Shown: positions 8,708 through 16,390, counted from the first letter of the stretch. The stretch: 64,000 nucleotides of DNA from Candidatus Opimibacter skivensis (GCA_016721905.1 JADKHH010000023.1:186001-250000), one strand, 5' to 3'. A program made the numbers and translations. Notes: generated by a model not told the origin, from the sequence alone.

Positions 8708-10045
8708 ATGGGTGTATTGACGATGATTGCTCAGTTGATCCTGAGCCTTTCGATATTAGTAGTATTGCATGAAATGGGTCACTTTATACCTGCTAAGTGG
8801 TTCAAAACCAAGGTGGAAAAGTTTTATCTCTTCTTTGATGTCAAGTTTGCCCTGGTCAAGAAAAAGATCGGCGAAACAGAATATGGAATCGGCTGGCTTC
8901 CACTGGGTGGTTATGTCAAAATAGCCGGTATGGTGGATGAGAGCATGGATGTTGAGCAAATGAAGCTCCCTCCACAGCCATGGGAATTCAGATCCAAACC
9001 AGCCTGGCAGCGCCTTATCATCATGCTCGGTGGTGTGACTGTCAACTTTTTACTTGGTTTCCTGATTTTTGGCATGATGCTCTGGGGCTATGGCAAAGAA
9101 TATGTCCAAAACGATAAGCTTGAATATGGTATTTACGTCGATTCACTGGGCACTGAACTTGGATTGAAGGATGGTGACAAGATCATCTCCATAGGTGGCA
9201 AACCTATTGTAGAGTTTACACCATCTGTATTGCGCAAAGAGATTGTGCTCAACAATGCCAAGCAGATCATTCTCATACGAGATAGCCATGAAGTTAAAGT
9301 AACCGTCGATCCTGCATTTGTACAGGTGCTTTCTTCCAATGATTATAAGGATTATGATGTGATCGGTCCGAGGATTCCTTTTGTAGTTTTAAAAGTGACC
9401 GAAGGAAGTAATGCTGAAAAGGCAGGCATGAAGAGTGATGATGAAGTAACGTATGTCAATAACGTACCAGCGAGATACCAGCATGAAGTAGCTAAAGCAC
9501 TTAGAAAAGCCAAGGGTGAAACGATACGTCTTGGGTATACAAGGGCAGGACAGCCGGCAGAAGCTTCTGTTCAGGTGGATGAGAAAGGAAAGATCGGTAT
9601 CGCCCTGAAGACTGCTACTGAGTTTGGCTGGACAGGCCGTAAAGATTATACATTAGCTCAGGCCATCCCCGGAGGGTTCACTGAAGGTGTAGCCTTTATG
9701 GGAGACTGGTTTAAAGGCATCGCCCAGTTGTTCAGAGGCAACGTAAAGGCAAAAGACAGTCTTGGTGGGTTCATCACCATCACCAAGTTGTTTTCCACCT
9801 CCTGGGATTGGGAATCATTCTGGAGGATCACGGGCATCCTGTCTTTCATTCTGGCGATCATGAACCTGTTGCCTATTCCTGCATTGGACGGGGGGCATGT
9901 AGTGTTTCTCCTCTATGAGGTGATTACAGGGCGTAAGCCTAGTGATAAGTTTATGGAATATGCTACCTATGTAGGCTTCGCGATCGTTCTTGGCCTGCTG
10001 ATCCTCGCCAATGGATTGGATATCATGAGGTTGTTTGGAAAGTAG
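8708..10045 (+). CDS. rseP: Site-2 membrane metalloprotease RseP
   Basis: 445 residues, the usual length for this intramembrane zinc protease, which cleaves anti-sigma factors and signal-peptide remnants within the inner membrane. The zinc motif HEMGH lies at residues 21-25 in the first membrane helix. FGWLPLGGYV-type sequence (here GIGWLPLGGYVKIAGM) follows, with PDZ-like domains at ~125-205 and ~215-300. The second active-site motif NLLPIPALDGGHV, supplying the Asp ligand, is at ~385. The start could be ATG 8708 or the in-frame ATG at 8723; the latter removes only five residues. Divergent from rsmE. Confidence 0.93.
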   Translation: MGVLTMIAQLILSLSILVVLHEMGHFIPAKWFKTKVEKFYLFFDVKFALVKKKIGETEYGIGWLPLGGYVKIAGMVDESMDVEQMKLPPQPWEFRSKPAWQRLIIMLGGVTVNFLLGFLIFGMMLWGYGKEYVQNDKLEYGIYVDSLGTELGLKDGDKIISIGGKPIVEFTPSVLRKEIVLNNAKQIILIRDSHEVKVTVDPAFVQVLSSNDYKDYDVIGPRIPFVVLKVTEGSNAEKAGMKSDDEVTYVNNVPARYQHEVAKALRKAKGETIRLGYTRAGQPAEASVQVDEKGKIGIALKTATEFGWTGRKDYTLAQAIPGGFTEGVAFMGDWFKGIAQLFRGNVKAKDSLGGFITITKLFSTSWDWESFWRITGILSFILAIMNLLPIPALDGGHVVFLLYEVITGRKPSDKFMEYATYVGFAIVLGLLILANGLDIMRLFGK

Positions 10046-10178
10046 CTATCGGCTGTCAGCTATCAGCTGTCAGGTTAGCTACCAGCTTCCAGTGGCTTAT
10101 ATAAATGCCAGCTATGCTGGTTTGTAAAAAAGTTTAATTTTGCAGTCCCTCAGAAGTGAGGTAGTGCAGAAAAGTATT
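10046..10178. repeat. AGCTNNCAGCT-type tandem repeat before tRNA-Leu
   Basis: 10046-10100 consists of imperfect CAGCTATC/CAGCTTCC units; the same type recurs at 15724-15790. A TAATTTTG -7 box at 10135-10142 sits 36 bases before the tRNA gene. Confidence 0.6.
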
Positions 10179-10262
10179 GCCAGAGTGGCGGAATTGGTAG
10201 ACGCACTGGACTCAAAATCCAGCGTTCGCAAGGATGTGCGGGTTCGACTCCCGCCTCTGGTA
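10179..10262 (+). tRNA. tRNA-Leu (anticodon CAA)
   Basis: 84-nt class II tRNA. The acceptor arm pairs GCCAGAG with CTCTGGT. The D-arm contains GAATTGGTAGA. The anticodon stem CTGGA/TCCAG encloses the loop CTCAAAA (anticodon CAA). The variable arm is long, and the T-arm is GCGGG-TTCGACT-CCCGC. The discriminator is A and CCA is not encoded. Its last 16 bases plus two are repeated exactly 99 bp downstream. Confidence 0.95.
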
Positions 10263-10363
10263 CTACAAGTAACAGCACGGGAGGAGAAGTTTATCCCGCC
10301 GTATTAAAGAATTCTTGCAAAGAATTCATGAATGCGTTGGCGGGAACTCCCGCCTCTGGTACT
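10263..10363 (+). mobile_element. Small element with duplicated tRNA-Leu(CAA) 3' end
   Basis: Directly after the tRNA is a ~70-bp element that begins GGGAGGAGAAGTTTATCCC and ends GTTGGCGGGAA. Its middle holds a hairpin (GAATTCTT/AAGAATTC). It is followed by an exact 18-bp copy of the tRNA 3' end (ACTCCCGCCTCTGGTACT, tRNA 10247-10264, copy 10346-10363). The outer CCCGCC/GGCGGG arms can pair. It has no ORF. A related element with the other tRNA's 3' end lies at 10650-10741. Treating it as mobile is inference from this flanking duplication. Confidence 0.55.
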
Positions 10364-10525
10364 TTGCAAGTGAAAAGTGAAAAGTGAAAAGTGAAAAGTG
10401 AAGAGTGAAAAGTGAAAAATGGTTGCTGTGGGCATGAATATCACAAACATGCGTTTTTTAGACAATCGTTTCTCACTAAAAAGAGTAAAATTTTAAAGCA
10501 GATGCGCAGCATCTGCTGATTTTTA
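10364..10525. repeat. AGTGAAA heptamer array and hairpin before second tRNA
   Basis: 10370-10421 is a run of AGTGAAA/AGTGAAG heptamers. 10497-10517 is a hairpin with 9-bp arms AGCAGATGC and GCATCTGCT around a GCA loop, immediately followed by GATTTTTAG and the tRNA. Confidence 0.65.
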
Positions 10526-10609
10526 GCCGAAGTGGTGGAATTGGTAGACACGCACGTTTCAGGGGCGTGTGTTCGTAAGGACATGGGGGTTCGAGTCCCC
10601 CCTTCGGCA
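10526..10609 (+). tRNA. tRNA-Leu (anticodon CAG)
   Basis: 84-nt class II tRNA. The acceptor arm pairs GCCGAAG with CTTCGGC. The D-arm contains GAATTGGTAGA. The anticodon stem CACGT/GCGTG (one T-G pair) encloses TTCAGGG, giving anticodon CAG. It has a long variable arm and a T-arm GGGGG-TTCGAGT-CCCCC. The discriminator is A and no CCA is encoded. A terminator follows within 12 bases. Its last 15 bases plus one recur exactly at 10726-10741. Confidence 0.95.
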
Positions 10610-10620
10610 CAAAAAAAATT

Positions 10621-10649
10621 AGACAGCCCAAAAGGCTGTCTTTTTTTTT
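10621..10649 (+). terminator. Terminator of tRNA-Leu(CAG)
   Basis: Perfect 8-bp stem AGACAGCC/GGCTGTCT with a five-base loop followed by nine T residues. Confidence 0.85.
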
Positions 10650-10741
10650 GGCCGAAGAGGGACGAGAAGTTTATCCCGCCATTTTAGCAATGCCTGTAAG
10701 GCATGCATTAAGATGTTGGCGGGAAGTCCCCCCTTCGGCAC
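10650..10741 (+). mobile_element. Small element with duplicated tRNA-Leu(CAG) 3' end
   Basis: It starts GGCCGAAGAGGGACGAGAAG, contains TTTATCCCGCC, an internal hairpin (ATGCCT/AGGCAT) and GTTGGCGGGAA, and ends with an exact 16-bp copy of the upstream tRNA's 3' end (10595-10610 copied at 10726-10741). The start GCCGAAG can pair with the terminal CTTCGGC, GGGAC with GTCCC, and CCCGCC with GGCGGG, so the whole unit folds into one long tRNA-like hairpin. No ORF. Nature inferred. Confidence 0.55.
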
Positions 10742-10963
10742 TTTTTAAGTGAAAAGCGAAGAGTGAAAAGTGAAGAGTTTAAATAAGAATGAGCTATTAA
10801 GGCTGCTTTTTTTTGGCCTAAGGGGGACGAGAAGTTTATCCCGCCATTTGAAGTGAAGAGTGATGCTTCGACCTGCCGTCGCGCGGCCATGTGCTACAGC
10901 TCAACAACCAAGTGAATAGTCAAAAATGAAAAAATAGAAAATGCGTGCCTTGGCACGCATTTT
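10742..10963. repeat. Truncated third element copy, heptamers and 43-bp repeat
   Basis: 10747-10779 are AGTGAAA-type heptamers. 10814-10849 is a third, 5'-only copy of the element (GGCCTAAGGGGGACGAG, then AAGTTTATCCCGCC) without the right half or tRNA end. 10865-10909 is a direct copy of the 43-bp repeat (CTTCGACCTGC to CTACAGCTCAACAACC). No gene seen. Confidence 0.6.
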
Positions 10964-10966
10964 CTA
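10935..10966. terminator. Perfect 15-bp palindrome ending the DUF6787-like gene
   Basis: Arms TAGAAAATGCGTGCC and its complement are separated by TT. On the minus strand the arm ends in a T-rich run after the gene, and the stop codon of that gene lies inside the stem; it could act in both directions. Confidence 0.7.
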
Positions 10967-11272
10967 TTTAGTTGATTTCTTTCCAACGATCCTTGAAAAG
11001 AACCGCTTTTCAAAAGCCCAGAAAAATTTAAACTGGCCAAAGACAAATCCGTAGAAAAGAAGGAACAGGTTATAGATCGGAAGGATCAGGACCCAATACA
11101 GGACAGAAAACCATCCCGGATGATTTTCATGAAACAACCACTCTGTAATGACCGGTTTGATAAACATCACAGTGAAACCCGTGCATGCAAAAACAATAAG
11201 GATGATAATGACCTGCCAGGCTGATTTGACATGCCATCGATTTTGTAAACTTTGAATCCATTTGGGTGACAT
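10964..11272 (-). CDS. Small two-helix membrane protein (DUF6787-like)
   Basis: 102 residues. The N-terminus SLQNRWHVKSAWQVIIILIV resembles the W-x-V/I-x-S-x-W-Q start of the small Bacteroidota family DUF6787. Two hydrophobic segments (residues ~19-38 and ~58-80) are separated by a short loop, and the tail is basic (EKRFFSRIVGKKSTK). Function unknown. It is preceded on its upstream side by ~190 bp of heptamer repeats and ends in a strong palindromic terminator. The family name is from memory of the pattern, not a search. Confidence 0.6.
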   Translation of the reverse strand: MSPKWIQSLQNRWHVKSAWQVIIILIVFACTGFTVMFIKPVITEWLFHENHPGWFSVLYWVLILPIYNLFLLFYGFVFGQFKFFWAFEKRFFSRIVGKKSTK

Positions 11273-11467
11273 GTGAGTGGTGGGTGGTGAGTGAAAAGTG
11301 AAGAGTGAAAAGTGAAAAGTGAAGAGTGAAAAGTTAGTAATTCGTGAGTCGTGAGTCGTGAGTCGTGAGTTGTGAGTGTAGTGTAGTTGTGAGTGTGAAT
11401 TGTGAGTTGTGAGTTGTGAGTTTTTCCTATTGCCTCCTGCTCCTTGCTCCTTGCTCCTTGCTCCTTG
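11273..11467. repeat. Three adjacent heptamer arrays
   Basis: 11284-11334 AGTGAAA/AGTGAAG; 11340-11426 GTGAGTC/GTGAGTT/GTGAATT; 11438-11467 CTCCTTG. All have a 7-bp period, and no gene is seen. The last array runs to within two bases of the stop codon of the next gene. Confidence 0.8.
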
Positions 11468-12571
11468 CTAGTCCACCCAATCTGCCACAAACAAATTAGT
11501 TGAACGAGTGCCGCCGTTGTTTCGGTTTGAAGAGAAGGATATTTTTTTGCCATCAGGGCTGAACATCGGGAACGAATCAAAAGTCTTGTCAAAAGTAATT
11601 TGTTCCAGTCCGGTACCATCCAGATTGATCGTGTAGAGGTTGAACTGATAACCACGCGGTGCCGCATGGTTGGAGGAGAAAATGATCTTCTTTCCATCCG
11701 GTAAAAAGAAAGGAGCCCAGTTGGCTTTTCCAAGGTGGGTAAGCTGGCGAAGTCCGGTACCATCAGCGTTGATGATGTAGAGTTCCATATTGGTAGGTGC
11801 AACAAGCCCTTCAGCGAGGAAGCCTTTGTATTCAGCTATTTCCGCTTCGGTTGTAGGACGGCTGGACCGGAATACGATCTTAGTACCATCCGGAGAGAAA
11901 AAGGCACCGCCATCATATCCAAGCTGGTTGGTCAATTGCTTTACACCCGATCCATCGATATTCATTGTGTAGAGCTCAAGATCACCGCTGCGTGTACTTG
12001 TAAACACTATTTTATCTCCCTTTGGAGAAACGGTTGCTTCTGCATCGTAGCCAGGTTCATTCGTCAGTTGTTTTTTGATCTTTCCTTTCAGGTTGGCTAC
12101 AAAAATGTCATAGTCCGGGTAGATAGGCCAAACGTATTTTCCATCATCCCTCCTGGGTGGGACGTGTGGGCAGGATTCATTGCCTATGTGTGTGCTGGCG
12201 TAGAGGACTGATTTATTGCCGGGCATGAAATAGGCGCAAGTTGTCCGGCCTTTTCCTGTTGACACGAGGTCAGGTATGGAAGATGGTTTTTCCGGATGTT
12301 TGGTATCCATGATGAAGATCTGGTCGCAGGAAGCATTCCATTCCTCGCGGGTAGCCTGGAAGACCAGTTTGCGACTGTCAAAACTCCAGTAGGCTTCTGC
12401 ATTGTCCCCGCCGAAAGTCAATTGCCTGATATTAGCAAGGTGCTTTTCCTGGGGATATCGGAGCGAATCCGTGGCCTCTGCCTTGTTTTGAGCAGATGTG
12501 GTATTAATTTCAAGCATACAGGTAGCAATTCCGATTAAGAATAGCCGGGCCATAAGAGAAGATCGATTCAT
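11468..12571 (-). CDS. Exported PD40 (TolB-like) beta-propeller protein
   Basis: 367 residues with a signal peptide (MNRSSLMARLFLIGIATCML, cleavage near TTSAQ). Five or more WD40-like PD40 repeats are visible: YWSFDSRKLVFQATREEW, ATVSPKGDKIVFTSTRSGDL, AFFSPDGTKIVFRSSRP, FFLPDGKKIIFSSNHAAP and MFSPDGKKISFSSNRN, most followed by a QLTN/QIT block. This is the fold of TolB and of many Bacteroidota periplasmic proteins; TolB proper is unlikely because its N-terminal domain and the tol genes are absent. Divergent from the M28 peptidase, and the two may be functionally linked. A -7 box lies at 12598-12591. Confidence 0.82.
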   Translation of the reverse strand: MNRSSLMARLFLIGIATCMLEINTTSAQNKAEATDSLRYPQEKHLANIRQLTFGGDNAEAYWSFDSRKLVFQATREEWNASCDQIFIMDTKHPEKPSSIPDLVSTGKGRTTCAYFMPGNKSVLYASTHIGNESCPHVPPRRDDGKYVWPIYPDYDIFVANLKGKIKKQLTNEPGYDAEATVSPKGDKIVFTSTRSGDLELYTMNIDGSGVKQLTNQLGYDGGAFFSPDGTKIVFRSSRPTTEAEIAEYKGFLAEGLVAPTNMELYIINADGTGLRQLTHLGKANWAPFFLPDGKKIIFSSNHAAPRGYQFNLYTINLDGTGLEQITFDKTFDSFPMFSPDGKKISFSSNRNNGGTRSTNLFVADWVD

Positions 12572-12590
12572 CCGTTGTATTTTTACCCTG

Positions 12591-12598
12591 CAAATATA
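12591..12598 (-). promoter_or_regulatory. -7 box for the PD40 gene
   Basis: Minus-strand TATATTTG matches TAnnTTTG and lies 19 bases before the start codon at 12571. Confidence 0.45.
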
Positions 12599-12632
12599 GG
12601 CCGATGATGGCCTTTACTTTATACCTGACAAC

Positions 12633-13895
12633 ATGGAATTAATACCTTTAAGCAATCTCCTCAAAAAGACCTTTTTCCTTGTATCGCTGGCAATGCTGGC
12701 CTCCTGCAGTTCCACGAAGTGGACGGCTACTGCTACCGATAAAGAGCAAATGCTGGCTGATATCACCTATCTGGCTGACGATAAACTGGAAGGCAGAACC
12801 TTCGGATCCAAAGGCGAAATAAAAGCCGGTGACTACATCGCTAAGCGTTACAAGCAACTGGGACTGAAGCCTATGGGCGAAAACGGTACCTGGTTTCAGG
12901 AACTCACCGTCAAGAATCCTAATCCCCATACCGTAGAATTTGCGGCCAAGGGCGAAAATGAGAGCAAGAGTGGCCGCAATGTCTTGGGTTACCTGGATCA
13001 TGGCGCACCTTACACGATTATCCTTGGCGCACATTACGACCATCTGGGCTATGGTACCTTTGGTTCGCTTTACGTAGGTGATCCTGCTATTCACAACGGA
13101 GCGGATGACAACGCCAGTGGAGTAGCCATGATCCTTGAGATGGCACAGCGCCTGGCCACCGAAAAGAAATTCAACTACCTCTTCATTGCCTTTACTGGCG
13201 AAGAAAACGGATTGTGGGGTTCAAACTACTACTGTGACCATGCGACCATCGATCTGACTAAGGTGACTGCGATGCTCAATTTTGATATGGTGGGACGACT
13301 CAATGAAAATAAGATGGCGATCAATGGCACAGGTACATCACCGGTTTGGGTTGACCTGATCAATGCTTCCAATACAGCAAACCTGACGATCACGATGAGT
13401 GAATCCGGAATTGGTCCATCAGATCATACTTCGTTTTATCTGACGGATATACCAACCATCCATTACTTTACGGGTGCGCATGAAGATTATCACAAACCTT
13501 CTGACGATGTACAACTGATCAATAACGATGGGATGGAAATTGTTGCTGACATGGTCAGCAACCTGATCGAACGTATGAATGCCAATGAGAAACTTGCTTT
13601 CACAAAAACAAAGGATCCGGATCCTTCATCAACGCCTAGCATGGAAGTAACCCTTGGTGTCCTGCCTGATTACCTTTATGACGGCGCGGGTATGCGTATC
13701 GATGGTGTACGTGATGGCAAACCAGCGGCACTAGCAGGTATGATGAAAGGAGATGTGATCATGAAGTTGGGTGGTAAGGATATCAAAGACATTTATGTAT
13801 ATATGGAAGCACTGAGTGCATTCCATAAAGGCGACAAGACTACACTCGTTGCGCTAAGGGATGGGAAGGAAGTTGAGTTTACTATTCAGTTTTAA
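12633..13895 (+). CDS. M28 family zinc aminopeptidase lipoprotein with PDZ domain
   Basis: 420 residues. A lipoprotein signal ends in the lipobox LASC (residues ~22-25). The M28 di-zinc ligands are visible: GAHYDHLGYG, HNGADDNASGVAMILEM, FTGEENGLWGSNYY, MLNFDMVGR and the late His in HYFTGAHEDYHKPSDD. A PA-like stretch is absent. The last ~85 residues (VTLGVLPDYLYDGAGMRIDG, GKPAALAGMMKGDVIMKLGG) form a PDZ domain. It is probably an envelope aminopeptidase that trims peptides from the N-terminus; substrate unknown. Followed after 25 bases by the VOC gene. Confidence 0.9.
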   Translation: MELIPLSNLLKKTFFLVSLAMLASCSSTKWTATATDKEQMLADITYLADDKLEGRTFGSKGEIKAGDYIAKRYKQLGLKPMGENGTWFQELTVKNPNPHTVEFAAKGENESKSGRNVLGYLDHGAPYTIILGAHYDHLGYGTFGSLYVGDPAIHNGADDNASGVAMILEMAQRLATEKKFNYLFIAFTGEENGLWGSNYYCDHATIDLTKVTAMLNFDMVGRLNENKMAINGTGTSPVWVDLINASNTANLTITMSESGIGPSDHTSFYLTDIPTIHYFTGAHEDYHKPSDDVQLINNDGMEIVADMVSNLIERMNANEKLAFTKTKDPDPSSTPSMEVTLGVLPDYLYDGAGMRIDGVRDGKPAALAGMMKGDVIMKLGGKDIKDIYVYMEALSAFHKGDKTTLVALRDGKEVEFTIQF

Positions 13896-13920
13896 GAAGG
13901 CAACTTAAACTAGCGATATT

Positions 13921-14310
13921 ATGGAACAGGATAAAACAATAGGTGCCATCACCTGGATGGATATTACTGTTCCCGAGGCAGATGGCTTGAGGGACTTTTA
14001 TAAAAATGTTGTTGGGTGGAATACCATGGATATCAGCATGGGGGATTACAATGACTACTGTATGGTCTCTCCTTCTGACAATGTTGTGCGTTCAGGCGTA
14101 TGTCATGCGGCCGGTGCAAATGCCGGGATGCCTGCTGCGTGGATCATGTATATCAATGTGGCCAATCTTGATGAGAGTATTGCAAAGGTGATTGCCGGTG
14201 GTGGCGAGGTGGTGAATGGGCCACGGAAGATGGGGGAGAAAGCGAGGTATTGCATTATTAAAGATCCTGCGGGTGCGTTTTGTGGGTTGTTTGATCATGG
14301 TGAAGAATAA
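13921..14310 (+). CDS. VOC (glyoxalase/bleomycin-resistance fold) protein
   Basis: 129 residues, a single VOC unit made of two beta-alpha-beta-beta-beta halves: TWMDITVPEADGLRDFYKNV with VGWNTMDISMGDYND, then WIMYINVANLDESIAKVIAG with GPRKMGEKARYCIIKDPAGA. Members with this DFY...VVGW start are often annotated as glyoxalase-like proteins of unknown substrate. It lies 25 bp after the M28 peptidase and is probably in the same transcript, which ends at the hairpin at 14388-14428. Confidence 0.85.
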   Translation: MEQDKTIGAITWMDITVPEADGLRDFYKNVVGWNTMDISMGDYNDYCMVSPSDNVVRSGVCHAAGANAGMPAAWIMYINVANLDESIAKVIAGGGEVVNGPRKMGEKARYCIIKDPAGAFCGLFDHGEE

Positions 14311-14387
14311 GTGAGCAAGTTAGAGGGGTAGAGCAGTTAGAAGTTCGCAATGCAGTGCGGGAGCAGGTAGCGCAAATTGTAAATGAT

Positions 14388-14428
14388 AAAAAAAGAGGCC
14401 GTCACTATAGGTGTCGGCCTCTTTTTTT
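14388..14428. terminator. Bidirectional terminator between VOC and lipoprotein genes
   Basis: Stem arms GAGGCCG and CGGCCTC extended by A7 on one side and T7 on the other, loop ~13 bases. The symmetric A/T flanks suit the convergent genes. Confidence 0.85.
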
Positions 14429-14446
14429 ATAAGATAAGGTTCTTTG

Positions 14447-15631
14447 TTAATTGCTGTAGTTTGCAAAGTTAGCGTTGCGGACTTCGTTGACAAACTTTGG
14501 TTTCAGGCCTCTGAAGGCATCACGGATCAGATCGCTTTCGGAAGGAAAGGGTAGGGGCTGTATCCGGGTGCGCATATTTGGTTCAAGAGCGCGGTCATCA
14601 CCGATGATGTTTCGGGCTACGTGGCCAAAGATTTCTTCCACTTCAATGTTCTCTGAGCAGATCTGTTCGCCGGTGCGTTCATCGACGATCTCCAGTCTTG
14701 AGCGAAGTAGTGCTTTCTTGGATTGTACGAGTTCAAGGACAGTAGCATTGACACGGACGAGTTTGTCACGTTTGACATCATTGCCGAGTGAATCTTTCAG
14801 GACGTTACCTCTTGCATCCAGCACATATTCCCAGCCATCCACGATCTCTTTGGAATAATCTGCACGTCGTTCCTGTCCACCGTCTGGAGTCACCAGTATT
14901 TCCTGGATTTTGAGATTGACTGCAAAATCGGGCACCAGACCATCGATATTTGATAAGTAAAATCGATTCCAGTCACCACCATTTCTTGAAAAGTCATTGG
15001 ACATCAACTCATCTACCACACTCGCTGGAATAAAAGCCTGGCTATTATTCTCCAGGTTGACGATGATATGGTTGATACCTAGCTGACGCATTTCATCCTT
15101 GAGTTCAGGGCGTACATAATCGCCATTGAGAGAGCGCATATGATTGAGCAGGTCATAGGCATCCCGTGCGGAAGATTTACTTCCAGCCCTGGCGGACTTA
15201 ACCATATCAACAAGACGGGTTTCATAGAGGCTGACGACCTTATCCTTTGCTTCATTGATGATCTTGTCGGTGTCAACGAAGGTGAATTTCGCACGGTAAC
15301 CGTTTTCACTGACCAGGGGGAGTAAAGGCTCAATCCGATCTTGCCTGGTTTGGATGTTGCGTGCGGTGCGGATGATGGCTTCCCAGTCTTCTGCGCGGTT
15401 AGAAAGGCTCCATGCGTCGATAGAGGCCATATCCTGGCGGGTGATTTTTTCAAATCCCCTTTCCAGTGCGATTACGTACTCCTCTTTTTTCTTCTTGCCT
15501 GCGAGTTTCTTAGTAGCTAACTGGATAGCTCCATCGTAATCACCGCGTTCCACCATTTTGTCCACGGAGGCGCAGGAGAACAGACTCAGGCTAAGGCTGA
15601 GGCTTAGGAAGGTGTAGACCAGATTTTTCAT
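14447..15631 (-). CDS. Lipoprotein of unknown function
   Basis: 394 residues. The signal sequence MKNLVYTF followed by SLSLSLSLFSC is a type II signal with Cys at residue ~21. The mature part is mostly helical at first (KMVERGDYDGAIQLATKKLA resembles a TPR-like helix pair), then mixed alpha/beta (FAVNLKIQEILVTPDGGQER, VRVNATVLELVQSKKALLRS). The family is not recognised with confidence; similar TPR-start lipoproteins are frequent in Bacteroidota. The (Ser-Leu)n signal core is encoded by a GGCTRA hexamer array (about 15583-15607) identical in kind to the intergenic array at 6983-7020. Confidence 0.7.
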   Translation of the reverse strand: MKNLVYTFLSLSLSLSLFSCASVDKMVERGDYDGAIQLATKKLAGKKKKEEYVIALERGFEKITRQDMASIDAWSLSNRAEDWEAIIRTARNIQTRQDRIEPLLPLVSENGYRAKFTFVDTDKIINEAKDKVVSLYETRLVDMVKSARAGSKSSARDAYDLLNHMRSLNGDYVRPELKDEMRQLGINHIIVNLENNSQAFIPASVVDELMSNDFSRNGGDWNRFYLSNIDGLVPDFAVNLKIQEILVTPDGGQERRADYSKEIVDGWEYVLDARGNVLKDSLGNDVKRDKLVRVNATVLELVQSKKALLRSRLEIVDERTGEQICSENIEVEEIFGHVARNIIGDDRALEPNMRTRIQPLPFPSESDLIRDAFRGLKPKFVNEVRNANFANYSN

Positions 15632-15840
15632 GGTTTTGTTTGTTTGATTACTGGATTGACGGATAGGTGGTGGAGCAGGTTGCTTAAGAAGTGTTAAAGA
15701 TATTTAGGATTCCGTTAATGAATAGCTTCCAGCTACCAGCTTTCAGCTACCAGTGGACTGTTTTCAGTCTTCAGTTGGCAGTCGGCAGTATTTAGTTCAC
15801 AGTCTTCGAGAATAAACTGCTTATTTTGCACAATTCGTTT
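15632..15840. repeat. CAGCTACC/TTCAGTC-type tandem repeats
   Basis: 15724-15800 consists of imperfect CAGCTACCAGCTTTCAG-type and CAGTCTTCAGTTGG-type units, like 10046-10100. No gene seen. Confidence 0.6.
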
Positions 15841-16332
15841 ATGAAACCAAGCTCTTTTCAGGTGCGCACTGCCAGGAGCGAACGCTTTGGGATTTCGGTA
15901 CACCTCAGCTTAGTCTCCACTGGGGCCAGGCGGGACAAGTATGGTTTTGTTTTAACATTGGGGGCGATGTATTGTATGATCTAAGTGGTGCGGTGCAATT
16001 AAAAGTGGATTGTATATTCAGCAGAACAGTATTAACTACCGTGACTACTCTCCACAGTTTCCGAGTGATGTAGAGAACGGTGAAGCGCTTCCATACAAGT
16101 CCTATTATGATTATGAGCTTAATCAATTCTTTATAGGTATTCCGCTTGAAGCAAAGATAAAGTTGGGTAAAGCGGAGAAGACAAATCATTTTTTCATTTC
16201 GGGGAGCGGTTCCACCAAGGGTGGCGGGGGGGCAGGCAGGTAACTGGCCCGTTTTGATAGCGGCGCACAGTGTTGAGTTTACCCGATTACGGACCTGTGC
16301 AGTTTTATGGTATTAGGTTTTCATACTACTAA
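15841..16332 (+). pseudogene. Decayed outer-membrane beta-barrel gene
   Basis: Coding-like pieces lie in successive frames. Around 15860-15990: LWDFGTPQLSLHWGQAGQVW then FNIGGDVLYDLSGAVQLKVD. At 16010-16210: QQNSINYRDYSPQFPSDVEN then LNQFFIGIPLEAKIKLGKAE. At 16270-16332: PVQFYGIRFSYY followed by TAA, the aromatic-ended last strand expected of an outer-membrane barrel. At least two frameshifts separate these pieces, and part of the middle seems lost. It resembles PorT-like/outer-membrane barrel proteins, but the family is uncertain. No intact start with a signal peptide is present. Confidence 0.5.
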
Positions 16333-16390
16333 TAGGTACTGGGACTAGTGTAAGAGAGTGAGAGGTGAGAGAGTGAGAGGTTAAGAGCAT

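Noticed and set aside
10346..10363. A third and fourth tRNA-Leu gene
   Set aside because: Only 16-18 bp of each tRNA 3' end is copied; no D-arm or anticodon arm is present.
10179..10741. Integrated prophage or genomic island at the tRNA-Leu genes
   Set aside because: The 3'-end duplications enclose only ~100-130 bp with no integrase or other gene, so at most a mini-element or scar is present.
11167..11805. 212-codon open frame on the minus strand
   Set aside because: It runs through heptamer arrays (translating as THNSQLTIHTHN-like repeats) and overlaps two real genes in another frame.
11468..12571. TolB of the Tol-Pal system
   Set aside because: PD40 repeats alone are not diagnostic; the TolB N-terminal domain and tol/pal neighbours are missing.
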